A DNA stretch of 64,000 nucleotides from Pigmentiphaga sp. H8 (GTDB lineage: Bacteria > Pseudomonadota > Gammaproteobacteria > Burkholderiales > Burkholderiaceae_B), in NCBI RefSeq assembly GCF_003854895.1, contig NZ_CP033966.1:806001-870000 (forward strand), in the 5' to 3' direction. The notes under the pieces are model-generated. The model did no database searches, was not told the origin of the DNA, and saw only the letters and a program-made list of their open reading frames with translations. Of this stretch, positions 1-7,630 are shown one piece after another; the first letter of the stretch is position 1; the number at the start of each line of letters is the position of its first letter. The position numbers and the translations under genes are program-made.

Positions 1-706
1 CCGCCAGGGCGTTGATGCCGGTGAAGATTTCCTCGGGTGCCTCGGCCCAGCCGCGCTGGTGGACGAGCTGGATCTCGGCCCGCAGGCGGTCGGGATCGGT
101 GATGGTCTTGGGCGTGCTGGCCGCCAGGGGCTGGGACAGTACCGCCTCGCGCAGCGACGGCGGGCCGAAGGCCAGCACGACCTTGCCCTGGGCCAGGGTA
201 TGGAAGCCCGGGAATTGTGTGCCGGGGCTGAGCAGGATCTCCAGCGCGCTGCGGCCGCGCACGACATCCAGCACGACGACCTTGTTGGGATCGAAGGTGG
301 TGATGACGATGGTCTGCTCGACGCGGTTGCGCAGGTCTTCCATGATGGGTTTGGCCAGCGACACGGCGTCGAACTGCTGCACCAGTTTTCGTCCCAGCAG
401 GAACAGGCGCCAGCCCACGCGGTAGCGGCTGGTGCGCTTGTTCTGCGTGACGTAGCCCTGCTGGCGCAGGGCCGTCAGGTGGCGATGCACGCGCGCCTTG
501 GGCATCCCGAGCAGCTCGGCCAGTTCCGTGACTCCGCATTCGGTGCCCTGGGCCGCCATCAATTCCAGGATGCGCAAGGAGATGACCGAGGTCGACGAGA
601 TCGTGGCCTCGTCGCCCGAGGTCGGCAGCGCATGGCCGGTCTGGGCGTCGTCCGCGGTGGGGGCGGTGGCGTCGGGGGGCAGGAGGTCCGGGGCGGGGAG
701 ATGCAT
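1..706 (-). CDS. IclR-family transcriptional regulator (C-terminus cut by window edge)
   Basis: The visible 235 residues read as an IclR regulator. After a 35-residue acidic, Pro/Ala-rich N-terminal tail there is a winged helix-turn-helix (about residues 43-90, core GVTELAELLGMPKARVHRHL). An effector domain follows with the family-like stretch TLAQGKVVLAFGPPSL and the late block QRGWAEAPEEIFTGINALA that precedes the end of family members. The last 20-35 residues lie outside the window. The start is the ATG at 706; no strong ribosome binding site precedes it. It follows the cupin gene on the same strand by 80 nt, and a transporter gene is divergent to that pair. It probably controls the pair and the transporter through the AT-rich repeats at 1503-1613. 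The effector is unknown. Confidence 0.88.
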   Translation of the reverse strand, partial: MHLPAPDLLPPDATAPTADDAQTGHALPTSGDEATISSTSVISLRILELMAAQGTECGVTELAELLGMPKARVHRHLTALRQQGYVTQNKRTSRYRVGWRLFLLGRKLVQQFDAVSLAKPIMEDLRNRVEQTIVITTFDPNKVVVLDVVRGRSALEILLSPGTQFPGFHTLAQGKVVLAFGPPSLREAVLSQPLAASTPKTITDPDRLRAEIQLVHQRGWAEAPEEIFTGINALA

Positions 707-786
707 GGATCGAAGCGTGTCTTGGCAAGGCCGGTGGGTTCTCGATGGACGCATGCCCGCCCCGCCAGGGGCCGGGAAGATGCCCC

Positions 787-1455
787 TCAGGGCAGGGTCA
801 GCATGCGCTCGCCGTACACATGATAATGCTGACGCTTGGGCTTGCCGGCGTCTTCCGGCAGGACGTAGCGCAGGGAACTGCGCTGGCGGCATCCCTGGGG
901 CAGGATGAAGCAGCGGATGAAACTGGTATCCGTGGCCTCGGTAGTCGGGGCCAGGACCGGGGCGTGGCCCAGTTCGAACCATGCCGAGCCAGCCGGATGC
1001 ACCGTGGTCCTGCCCTGGGTCTCGATGGTGATCTCGCCCTTCAGGCAGCAGCGGATGCCGGGTCCCTGGTGCACGTGCGTCAGCGCCACGCCGCCGGGCG
1101 GGAAGTCGACGCGGTCGCAGCGCATCAGCCAGTCGAACTGGTCGTCCAGCTCGATCTCCTGTTGCAGCTTGAGGGTGGACGTGGCGCCGGGGGCGCTGCG
1201 CAGCGTGCCCGCGGGGGCGTCGGGCGAAACCAGTTCCCAGCGCCACAGCACGGCGTCTTCCTCGCCCGCCACCAGCGCGATCGGGTCCTGGCCCACCCAG
1301 GCGGATTCCTGGCGCTGGTGCTGGGTACCGTCCAGGAATTCCACCGTGATTCCACCCTGCACGATGTAGACCGATCGCGGCATGCGCGGCAGGTAGACCG
1401 GCGCATGGCCGGCGGGAATGCTGTCTTCGTAAAGCCTGATGATGAAACTGCGCAT
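787..1455 (-). CDS. Cupin-fold protein of unknown substrate
   Basis: This 222-residue protein has a bicupin-like layout. An N-terminal half (about 20-90) carries YIVQGGITVEFLDG, and a C-terminal half (about 120-180) carries THVHQGPGIRCCLKGEITIE and the end of a jelly roll (HPAGSAWFELGHAPVLA). The second half keeps the histidines typical of a metal-binding cupin, though the spacing is not a textbook match. Such small cupins occur in dioxygenases, isomerases and sugar- or ureidoglycine-type enzymes, and I cannot choose among these. It lies upstream of the IclR gene on the same strand and divergent from an aromatic-acid-type MFS transporter gene, so a role in catabolism of an imported small carboxylic acid is a reasonable inference only. 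Confidence 0.7.
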   Translation of the reverse strand: MRSFIIRLYEDSIPAGHAPVYLPRMPRSVYIVQGGITVEFLDGTQHQRQESAWVGQDPIALVAGEEDAVLWRWELVSPDAPAGTLRSAPGATSTLKLQQEIELDDQFDWLMRCDRVDFPPGGVALTHVHQGPGIRCCLKGEITIETQGRTTVHPAGSAWFELGHAPVLAPTTEATDTSFIRCFILPQGCRQRSSLRYVLPEDAGKPKRQHYHVYGERMLTLP

Positions 1456-1502
1456 GGATGACTCCTGAGGCTATGGCCGGCCCCATGCCGGGCAACGGAC
1501 CA

Positions 1503-1613
1503 GTTTGTATCGATAAACAATACGTTCGTATCATTTATCGTAAACCATGAATGCATGGCTTGTGAATATTCGGATAGAATATTTATCGATACGTTTGTAT
1601 CGTTGATCGATAC
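1503..1613. promoter_or_regulatory. Divergent control region with repeated near-palindromic operators
   Basis: The 174 nt between the cupin and transporter genes are strikingly AT-rich for this genome. They hold several copies of a TATCGATA-centred motif. GTTTGTATCGATAAAC lies at 1503-1518, TTCGTATCATTTATCG at 1525-1540, and a second cluster around 1580-1613 contains TTTATCGATACG and TTGATCGATAC. The first copy is nearly its own reverse complement. Clustered imperfect palindromes between divergent genes are usual for IclR-family control, and an IclR gene is two genes away. The second cluster ends about 16 nt before the transporter start and would overlap its promoter. Confidence 0.55.
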
Positions 1614-1629
1614 ATCAAGGAGACGAAGC

Positions 1630-2968
1630 ATGGCATCCTCCGCGACCTCGCTATCCGGCGTGGCCCAGGAAAAATGGTACGTAGGGCGTACCAAGGAACA
1701 ATGGCGCGCGTTCGGCTCGGCCTACATAGGCTGGATGCTGGACATCATGGATCTGATGCTGTTCGCCATGGTGATCACGCAGATGCGTGCCGAATTGAAT
1801 TTCGACAGCGGCGCGGCCGGCGTCATCGCCTCGATGACGCTGCTGGCCACGGCTTTCGGCGGCCTGATCTTCGGTTTCCTGGCCGACCGGCTGGGCCGGA
1901 CGCGGTCGCTGGTGCTCAGCATCGCGTGCTATTCCATCGGCACGGCCTTGTGCGGCTTCTCGCAAAACGTCACGCAACTGCTGATCTTCCGCTTCCTGCT
2001 GGGCCTGGGGGTGGGCGGGGAATGGTCGGCGGGCGCGGCCCTGGTCACCGAGACGTGGCCGGCCAAGCACCGCGGCAAGGTCATGGCCTGGGTGCAGAGC
2101 GCCTTCGCCGCCGGCTATGCGCTGGCGGCCATCGTCGCGGCGCTGGTGCTGCCCACGCTGGGCTGGCGCTGGGTGTTCGCGGTCGGCCTGGTGCCCGCGC
2201 TGTTCGCATTCTGGGTGCGCCGCCATGCGTCCGAGCCCGAGATCTGGGCGGGCCAGAAAGAGCGCCTGGGCGTCGGCGCCACCCTGAAGCTGCTGTTCGG
2301 CCAGCACCTGCGCAGCACGGTGGTCGGCCTGGCCTTCACCGCCGCGGCCATGTGCGGCTACTGGGGCCTGTTCACGTGGATTCCGACCTATCTGGCCACG
2401 CCCGTCAGCGCGGGCGGCGCCGGCCTGGACCTGACCAAGTCCACGACCTGGATCGTCATCATGCAGGTGGGCGCGGCACTGGGCTTCATCTGCTTCGGCT
2501 ACATCGCCGACCGGATCGGCCGCCGCATGGCCTTCATCCTGTTCTTCCTGCTCTCGGCCGTGTGCGTGCCGCTGTACGTGCAGATCGAGTCCAGCCTGGT
2601 GCTGCTGGCGTTCGGACCGCTGGTCGCCTTCGTGGGCACGGGGTTCTACAGCGGTTTCGCGCCTACCTTCGCCGAGCTGTTCCCGACCAGCATCCGCGCG
2701 ACCGCGCGCCTTCGTGGGCACGGGGTTCTACAGCGGTTTCGCGCCTACCTTCGCCGAGCTGTTCCCGACCAGCATCCGCGCGACCGCGCAGGGCTTCATC
2801 TACAACACCGGCCGGGCCACCAGCGCGCTGGCGCCGGCCGCGGTGGGCTTTTTCTCGGCTACCCACGGCGTCGCGAGCGCGCTGGGAGCCACCGCCGGGT
2901 TCTTCGCGCTGGCCGCGGTCATCGTGTATTTCTTCCTGCCCGAGACCAAGGGCGGCGAGCTGGAATAG
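1630..2968 (+). pseudogene. MFS transporter, aromatic-acid/H+ symporter type, frameshifted by an 82-bp tandem duplication
   Basis: The ATG at 1630 follows a good ribosome binding site (AAGGAGACGAAGC). The protein starts MASSATSLSG and soon shows the family's first membrane helix with the GWMLDIMDLMLFAM pattern. The loop 2-3 signature is FGFLADRLGRTRSL, and the second-half equivalent is GYIADRIGRRMAF. Near 2625-2789 an 82-bp segment occurs twice in tandem. Because 82 is not divisible by three, reading shifts into an unrelated tail that ends at 3066. The true C-terminus (GFIYNTGRATSALAPAAVGF through ETKGGELE) continues in the next frame to the stop at 2968. Removing one copy restores an open frame of 418 residues, the usual MFS length. 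I infer that transport is lost in this isolate unless the duplication reverts. Confidence 0.88.
2625..2789. repeat. 82-bp perfect tandem duplication inside the MFS gene
   Basis: Copy one is 2625-2706 and copy two 2707-2788, and identity continues one base further. Both encode the stretch around TGFYSGFAPTFAELFPTSIR. A CGCG-rich microhomology sits at the junction (ACCGCGCGCC). The two copies show no differences, which points to a recent slippage or unequal-crossover event, or an assembly artefact. Confidence 0.93.
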
Positions 2969-2981
2969 CGGTGGCGCCCGG

Positions 2982-4061
2982 TCAGCGCACGACGATGACC
3001 GGGGCGATGTCCAGCCTGGCCTGCACGCGCTGCGCGGCCGCCAGCGCGCTTTCGCGCGAGGGGTAGGGGCCCAGGTGCACGCGGTGCAGGCTATCGGTGT
3101 TCACGATGCGCAGCGGTTCGGTCTGGTCCCCCAACTGGGTCCGGATCCGGGATGCCAGGTCCTCGGCGTTGCGCTGGCCGCTGAAGGCGCCCACTTGCAG
3201 GAAGATGCCCGATTGCGGTGACGACACCACCGGCGTGGTGGCCGCCAGCGGGACCTGCACGCCGCCTGCCATGGGCGCGGGGCTTGCTGCCGGCAAGGGG
3301 GACGCCAGCGGCGGCAGTTCCCGTACCTGGCTGGCCGGTGGCTGCGTGGCCACCGGGATGGCGACCACCTCGGCCTCGGCCACCGGCGCGGGCGCCGCGG
3401 CCAGCATGGGAGCGCTGCCGCGCTCGTTGCGGATCCTGGCGATTTCCTGCGGGCCCAGCCATTCGACCTCGACTTCGCCGCTGCCCTGCGAGAGCAGGCC
3501 CAGCTTGTAGGCGGCGGTGTAGGAAAGATCGATGATGCGGTCGCTGTGGAACGGGCCGCGGTCGTTCACGCGCACGATCACCGACTTGCCCGTCCCGACC
3601 CGCGTGACGCGGGCGTAGCTGGGGATGGGCAGCGTGGTATGGGCCGCGGTCATCGCGTACATGTCGTAGATCTCGCCGTTCGACGTGCGCGCGCCATGGA
3701 ACTTGCGGCCGTACCACGACGCGACGCCGCGCACCTTGTAGGGCTGCATGGAGGTGTCGGGAACGTAGCGCTTGCCGAAGATCACGTAGGGCTTGTTCGC
3801 GCCGCTGGCCAGCGGTTCCACGGCCGGCAGCGGGTCGGGCACCAGGTCCAGGTTGGCGGGCGGATTGGACGGCGGGCCGTCGTCCTTGTAGTAGCCGCCG
3901 CCGCGCGAACCAGACGGCCCCTTGGGCGTGGTGCCGCAGGCGGCCAGGAGCACCGTGGCGCAGACCGCCGCCCAGAGCAGGGGACCTTTGGTCCCCCCGC
4001 GCAATGGGCGGCTGGTCGTGGGGCGCGCGCCAGGCAGGGGAGGCCGGTCGGTCTGCTTCAT
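2982..4061 (-). CDS. rlpA: RlpA-like septal lytic transglycosylase lipoprotein
   Basis: This 359-residue protein has a charged leader, a hydrophobic segment and a lipobox ending LLAAC (Cys42), so it should be an outer-membrane lipoprotein. A double-psi beta-barrel spans about 110-205, with GVASWYGRKFHGARTSNGEIY, the AMTAAHTTLPIPSYARV block and VNDRGPFHSDRIIDLSYTAA. The His and Asp there match the catalytic pair of RlpA enzymes, which cleave naked glycan strands at the septum. A Pro/Ala-rich linker leads to a C-terminal SPOR domain (about 280-359, starting IFLQVGAFSGQRNAEDL) that binds denuded septal peptidoglycan. The N-region before the hydrophobic core is long for a lipoprotein. The gene starts 3 nt after the rapZ stop and is probably co-transcribed with it. 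Confidence 0.88.
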   Translation of the reverse strand: MKQTDRPPLPGARPTTSRPLRGGTKGPLLWAAVCATVLLAACGTTPKGPSGSRGGGYYKDDGPPSNPPANLDLVPDPLPAVEPLASGANKPYVIFGKRYVPDTSMQPYKVRGVASWYGRKFHGARTSNGEIYDMYAMTAAHTTLPIPSYARVTRVGTGKSVIVRVNDRGPFHSDRIIDLSYTAAYKLGLLSQGSGEVEVEWLGPQEIARIRNERGSAPMLAAAPAPVAEAEVVAIPVATQPPASQVRELPPLASPLPAASPAPMAGGVQVPLAATTPVVSSPQSGIFLQVGAFSGQRNAEDLASRIRTQLGDQTEPLRIVNTDSLHRVHLGPYPSRESALAAAQRVQARLDIAPVIVVR

Positions 4062-4064
4062 CGT

Positions 4065-4997
4065 CTAGGGTCCTGGATGCTGGGGTCTGGCAAGCGGCGG
4101 CGCCTCGGCGGGGCCGCCGCCCGGATCATAAAGGTCGAACTGCTTTTGTGCACGGTGGCGCACCAGCACCTGTCCCTGGCCCGCGAACATGGCGGCCAGC
4201 TGTTCCACCACGTAGACCGACCGGTGCGTGCCGCCCGTACAGCCTATGGCCACCGTCAGGTAGCTGCGCGTGTCCTGCATGTACTCGGGCAGCCAGGTGC
4301 GGATGAAGGCGGCGATGTCGTCGATCATGCGCCCCACGCTGGGGATGGCCGCCAGGAAGTTCGCCACCGGGGCGTCCCGCCCCGTCAACGGCCGCAGGAC
4401 CGGGTCGTAGTGGGGGTTGGGCAGGCAGCGCACGTCGAACATCAGGTCCGCGTCCAGCGGCACGCTTTCCTTGAACGCGAACGATTCGAAGGTCAGGACC
4501 AGCGGCACGGTATCGGCCTGCACCACGTTGCGCACCCAGGACCGCAGTTGCGAGGGCGTCAGCCCCGTGGTGTCGATGACGTGCCCCAGCTCGCGCAGCG
4601 GTCCCAGCAGCTCGCGCTCATGCGCGATGCAGGCCTCGACCGAGGGCGCGACGCCTTCGTGGAAAAGCTTGTCGGTTAGCGGATGGCGGCGGCGCGACTC
4701 CGAATAACGCTGCACCAGCGTACCGGTATCGGCGTCCAGGAATACCACGCGGATCTCGGTGCCCAGCGCGCGCAGCGCATTGATGGTGCCCGGCAGGCTG
4801 GCGATCGCCCCGCTGGAGCGCGCATCGATGGATACCCCGACACGCTGCAGCCCTTCATCGTGCGCGGCCGCGATGAAATCGTGAAGAAAACGGACAGGAA
4901 GATTATCGACGCAGTTGTAGCCGAAATCCTCCAGGGTACGAAGAGCCACGGACTTGCCCGAGCCCGAGATACCGGTGATGAAAACGACACGTAACAC
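4065..4997 (-). CDS. rapZ: RapZ, RNase adapter / nucleotide-binding protein
   Basis: The N-terminus carries a P-loop GISGSGKS (residues 9-16) followed by ALRTLEDFGYNCVDNLP, the hallmark of the RapZ (YvcJ/YhbJ) family. The C-terminal domain has the conserved AIGCTGGTHRSVYVVEQLA motif. In enterobacteria RapZ presents the GlmZ small RNA to RNase E and so tunes GlmS and amino-sugar supply. That role has not been shown for betaproteobacteria. The frame is open further upstream, but family alignment points to the GTG at 4997, reading VLRVVFITGISGSGKS, with a GAGG about 10 nt before it. It is the penultimate gene of ptsN-hprK-rapZ-rlpA. Confidence 0.93.
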   Translation of the reverse strand: MLRVVFITGISGSGKSVALRTLEDFGYNCVDNLPVRFLHDFIAAAHDEGLQRVGVSIDARSSGAIASLPGTINALRALGTEIRVVFLDADTGTLVQRYSESRRRHPLTDKLFHEGVAPSVEACIAHERELLGPLRELGHVIDTTGLTPSQLRSWVRNVVQADTVPLVLTFESFAFKESVPLDADLMFDVRCLPNPHYDPVLRPLTGRDAPVANFLAAIPSVGRMIDDIAAFIRTWLPEYMQDTRSYLTVAIGCTGGTHRSVYVVEQLAAMFAGQGQVLVRHRAQKQFDLYDPGGGPAEAPPLARPQHPGP

Positions 4998-5109
4998 AGC
5001 AGGCTTTGCCTCGTAAAAGAGGTTCGTTCGAAGCCTGAACAATAACGCACACTCCCAAACCTGTCCCCCTTTCCCCCTACCCACGCCAGCCTATTGGTTG
5101 CCAGGAAAC

Positions 5110-5178
5110 CGCGGATCCGGCTTTGCCGGTCCGCCGGTTTCGCCCCCTGGGGGGCGCCCGAAGGGCGTAGGGGGGGGA
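5110..5178 (-). repeat. GC-rich dispersed intergenic repeat, copy 1
   Basis: This lies between hprK and rapZ, starting 3 nt after the hprK stop codon. Read on the coding (minus) strand it begins CCCCCCCTACGCCCTTCGGG, has a central GCGCCCCCCAGGGGGCG palindrome, and ends GCCGGATCCGCGG. Related copies occur at 6973-7042, 16501-16567, 47289-47381 and 63440-63571. No T-run follows, so it is not a classical intrinsic terminator. Confidence 0.85.
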
Positions 5179-5181
5179 CCT

Positions 5182-6114
5182 CTACGGCTCGCCGTTCTGG
5201 ATGGCGTCCATCTGCCGTTCCATGAACTCGGTCATGGTGTCGATGCCGCGCAGTTGCAGGATGGCGTTGCGGACCGCCGCCTCGACCAGCACGGCCAGGT
5301 TGCGGCCGGCGGCCACGGGCAGGACGACCTTGCGTATGGGCAGGGCCAGCACGTCCTGGGTCATGGCCTGGAGGGGAAGGCGCTCGAAATTGGCTTCGGG
5401 CGAGGTGGTGCGGACCAGGTGGACGATGATCTTGAGCTTCATCTTCCGGCGCACCGAGGTCTCGCCGAAGATCGCGCGGATGTCCAGCAGCCCGAGGCCG
5501 CGCACTTCCAGCATGTTCTGCAGCAGCGGCGGGCACCGGCCCTCGATCAGGTTGGGAGCGATGCGCGAGAACTCCACGGCGTCGTCGGCGACCAGGCCGT
5601 GGCCGCGCGAAATCAGTTCCAGCGCCAGCTCGCTCTTGCCCAGGCCCGATTCGCCGGAGATCAGCACGCCCATGCCGAGCACGTCCATGAACACGCCGTG
5701 CACGGTGGTGACGGGGGCGAGCTTCTTGGCCAGGTAGATGCGCAGCAGGTCGATGACCTGCGCCGCCGAGCGGGGCGAGGCCAGCAGCGGCACGTTGCGC
5801 TGTTCGCAGTGTTCCAGCAGGTCGGCCGGGGCGGCCAGGCCGTCGGCCATGATGATGGCCGGCACGCCGCTGGCCAGCAGTTCATCCAGGTGGTGGGCGC
5901 GCCGGCGGGCTTCCAGCCGGGCGTAGAACGCCAGTTCCTCGTGGCCGAAGACCTGGATGCGGGACGGGTGGATGAGGTTCAGGTGGCCGACCAGGTCGGC
6001 AGCGGCCAGGCAGGTGTCGGGCAGCGGCGAGCGATTCGCGTTCGAGCGCCCCGCCAGCCAGCTCAAGGAAATCTTGTCGGTGTTTTCGTCGACCAGTTTT
6101 TCGATAGTAAGCAT
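5182..6114 (-). CDS. hprK: HPr kinase/phosphorylase
   Basis: The 310-residue protein has the HprK layout: an N-terminal domain of about 130 residues, then a kinase core with a P-loop GESGLGKS (154-161) and the preceding VHG histidine (139). The signature EVRGLGLLDIRAIFG follows (about 203-217). It phosphorylates and dephosphorylates HPr at its regulatory serine. In beta- and alphaproteobacteria with an incomplete PTS it links carbon/nitrogen status to regulation rather than sugar uptake. The start is the ATG at 6114 (MLTIEKLVDENTDKISLSWL); an upstream ATG three codons earlier is also in frame. It follows ptsN by 39 nt. Confidence 0.95.
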   Translation of the reverse strand: MLTIEKLVDENTDKISLSWLAGRSNANRSPLPDTCLAAADLVGHLNLIHPSRIQVFGHEELAFYARLEARRRAHHLDELLASGVPAIIMADGLAAPADLLEHCEQRNVPLLASPRSAAQVIDLLRIYLAKKLAPVTTVHGVFMDVLGMGVLISGESGLGKSELALELISRGHGLVADDAVEFSRIAPNLIEGRCPPLLQNMLEVRGLGLLDIRAIFGETSVRRKMKLKIIVHLVRTTSPEANFERLPLQAMTQDVLALPIRKVVLPVAAGRNLAVLVEAAVRNAILQLRGIDTMTEFMERQMDAIQNGEP

Positions 6115-6153
6115 GGGGCACACGGAAAAGGCGGCCGACCGGGGCCGGCCGGG

Positions 6154-6630
6154 TCAGACCGCGGCGTCGGACTGGGCCGGTTCCCAGTGGGTCAGCAGCG
6201 AGTGGATCGCGCTGGCCGAGGGTTCGGTGGCCAGGGCCTCGCGCAGCGCGCGGTTGGACAGCATCTGCGCCAGCTCGGACAGGATTTCCAGGTGCACCTG
6301 CGTGGCCTGCTCGGGTACGAGCAGGAATACCAGCATTTGCACGGGCTTGCCATCGGGGGCGTCGAAATTGATGGGCTGAGCCAGGCGCACGAAGGCGGCC
6401 ACCGCATCGGTCAGCCCCTTGATGCGGCCGTGCGGCACGGCTACGCCTTGACCCAGGCCGGTCGAGCCGAGCCGTTCGCGCGCGAACAGGCTGTCGAACA
6501 CCACCGAGCGGGCGATGCCGTGATTGTTCTCGAACAATAGGCCGACTTGTTCGAAAACGCGCTTCTTGCTGGTGACTTCCAGATCAAGCAGCACGTTCGA
6601 AGGGGGGAGTATCCGCGAGATCAGATTCAT
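6154..6630 (-). CDS. ptsN: PTS IIA-Ntr family regulatory phosphocarrier
   Basis: The 158-residue protein is a single EIIA domain (PTS_EIIA type 2). The phosphoacceptor is His67 in the conserved GQGVAVPHGRI, and the helix VHLEILSELAQMLSN lies near the end. It receives phosphate through the nitrogen-PTS from NPr/HPr and acts by protein contacts rather than sugar transport. The ATG at 6630 gives MNLISRILPPSNVLLDL, which aligns with family N-termini; the longer in-frame extension does not. Its place between hpf and hprK is the usual betaproteobacterial order. Confidence 0.94.
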   Translation of the reverse strand: MNLISRILPPSNVLLDLEVTSKKRVFEQVGLLFENNHGIARSVVFDSLFARERLGSTGLGQGVAVPHGRIKGLTDAVAAFVRLAQPINFDAPDGKPVQMLVFLLVPEQATQVHLEILSELAQMLSNRALREALATEPSASAIHSLLTHWEPAQSDAAV

Positions 6631-7024
6631 AACGTATGCGCCGGTCGGGCGATACAAATTCGCACAATAGATGGACCGGGCGACATCTTTTGGAGATGGA
6701 CGTCGATTATAGCCAGCGTCCCGGTTCTGTCACGAAAAGCGGCACTTTTGTGCCCCGCAAACAACCCGTCCGTATCCCGACCTGGCATCACACGCCCTCG
6801 TCCCACGAAGGAAGCGCCCACCCGGGGCCCTACCCAGTCCCTCGAAAACCATGGCGCAGCGCGGCATTTCTCGATTCTGATCACGGGTAACTGGACGCGA
6901 ACTCATCCTTTAAACGAAACAACGGCGGGAAAAGCCTCCTTCCCCCGCCAGCCGATGTTTTATCCAGGGGCACCGCGGATCCGGCTCCGCCGGTCCGCCA
7001 GTGCCGCCCCCCGGGGGGCGCCCG
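6631..7024. other. 394-nt hpf-ptsN intergenic region
   Basis: I see no convincing gene here. The stretch holds a repeat copy (6973-7042) and a short GGCGGG/CCCGCC stem at 6924-6949 that could end hpf transcription on the minus strand. The rest resembles no feature I recognise. Its length suggests that ptsN has a promoter of its own rather than relying only on readthrough from rpoN-hpf. Confidence 0.5.
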
Positions 7025-7042
7025 TCAGGGCGTAGGGGGGGG
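6973..7042 (-). repeat. GC-rich dispersed intergenic repeat, copy 2 (overlaps the hpf stop)
   Basis: This has the same architecture as copy 1: CCCCCCCCTACGCCCTGACG at one end, a central CCCC/GGGG palindrome, then GGCGGACCGGCGGAGCCGG and GATCCGCGG. The hpf stop codon (TGA, 7025-7027) lies inside it, so the last residues of HPF (IPPPTP) are written by the repeat. Confidence 0.85.
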
Positions 7043-7354
7043 AATTCTCTTCATTGCTTCCTCGACCCGAGGTCGCTGGACCTTGTCCTTGTACTTGATG
7101 ACCTGTCGGTCGACTTTATCGACAAGGGCGTCGATGGCCGCGTATAGATTTTCTTCTTGGGCCTCGCAATGGACGTCCTTGCCTCGGAGATGCATGGTGA
7201 TTTCCGCGCTGTGGCGCAGTTTTTCCACGGAAAGCAGCACCTGGATATCGATGACGTGATCGAAATGCCTCAGCACCCGCGTGAGCTTGTTCAGGACGTA
7301 CTCACGTATGGCAGGGGTCACGATGAGGTGATGTCCGCTGATGCTCAGATTCAT
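7025..7354 (-). CDS. hpf: Ribosome hibernation promoting factor (short HPF)
   Basis: The 109-residue protein belongs to the short HPF/YfiA class. It starts MNLSISGHHLIVTPAIREYV, continues with the RHFDHVIDIQVLLSVEK strand-helix region and ends near QVIKYKDKVQRPR. It binds the 30S A/P sites and promotes inactive 100S ribosomes in stationary phase. The ATG at 7354 has a strong ribosome binding site (AAGGAGGGCTTTAC); the open frame extends upstream but not with family-like sequence. The final six residues, IPPPTP, come from a dispersed repeat and look like a graft after the natural end. It lies downstream of rpoN, as in most proteobacteria. Confidence 0.95.
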   Translation of the reverse strand: MNLSISGHHLIVTPAIREYVLNKLTRVLRHFDHVIDIQVLLSVEKLRHSAEITMHLRGKDVHCEAQEENLYAAIDALVDKVDRQVIKYKDKVQRPRVEEAMKRIPPPTP

Positions 7355-7630
7355 GTAAAGCCCTCCTTGAAGCAATGTACCGGGAGACTTCCCCGGAGCC
7401 CGCGCCCATGTCCGCAGGGCATGGGCGCTTGTGGCACGAGCGTGCCACTTTGCTTGCGTCGCTCCGAACGTTCCGGATGTCGCCACGCAATCGAAGTGGC
7501 TGGCACATGCGTTTTCAGCGGTTGCTATAAAGATGAGCCTTTATCCGGGGCTTTCAAGTACGGTCTAACCCTAGCATCGCGATCAGGTGATGGATGCGCG
7601 GCATGCGATGCCGCGCGGGCGCGATCCGTA

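Noticed and set aside
2714..2968. A separate small gene for the C-terminal transporter fragment
   Set aside because: It is the displaced end of the MFS protein after the 82-bp duplication, with no promoter or ribosome binding site of its own.
5110..5178. The GC-rich repeat as a classical rho-independent terminator
   Set aside because: It has a strong stem but no T-run, and one copy lies upstream of two divergent genes.
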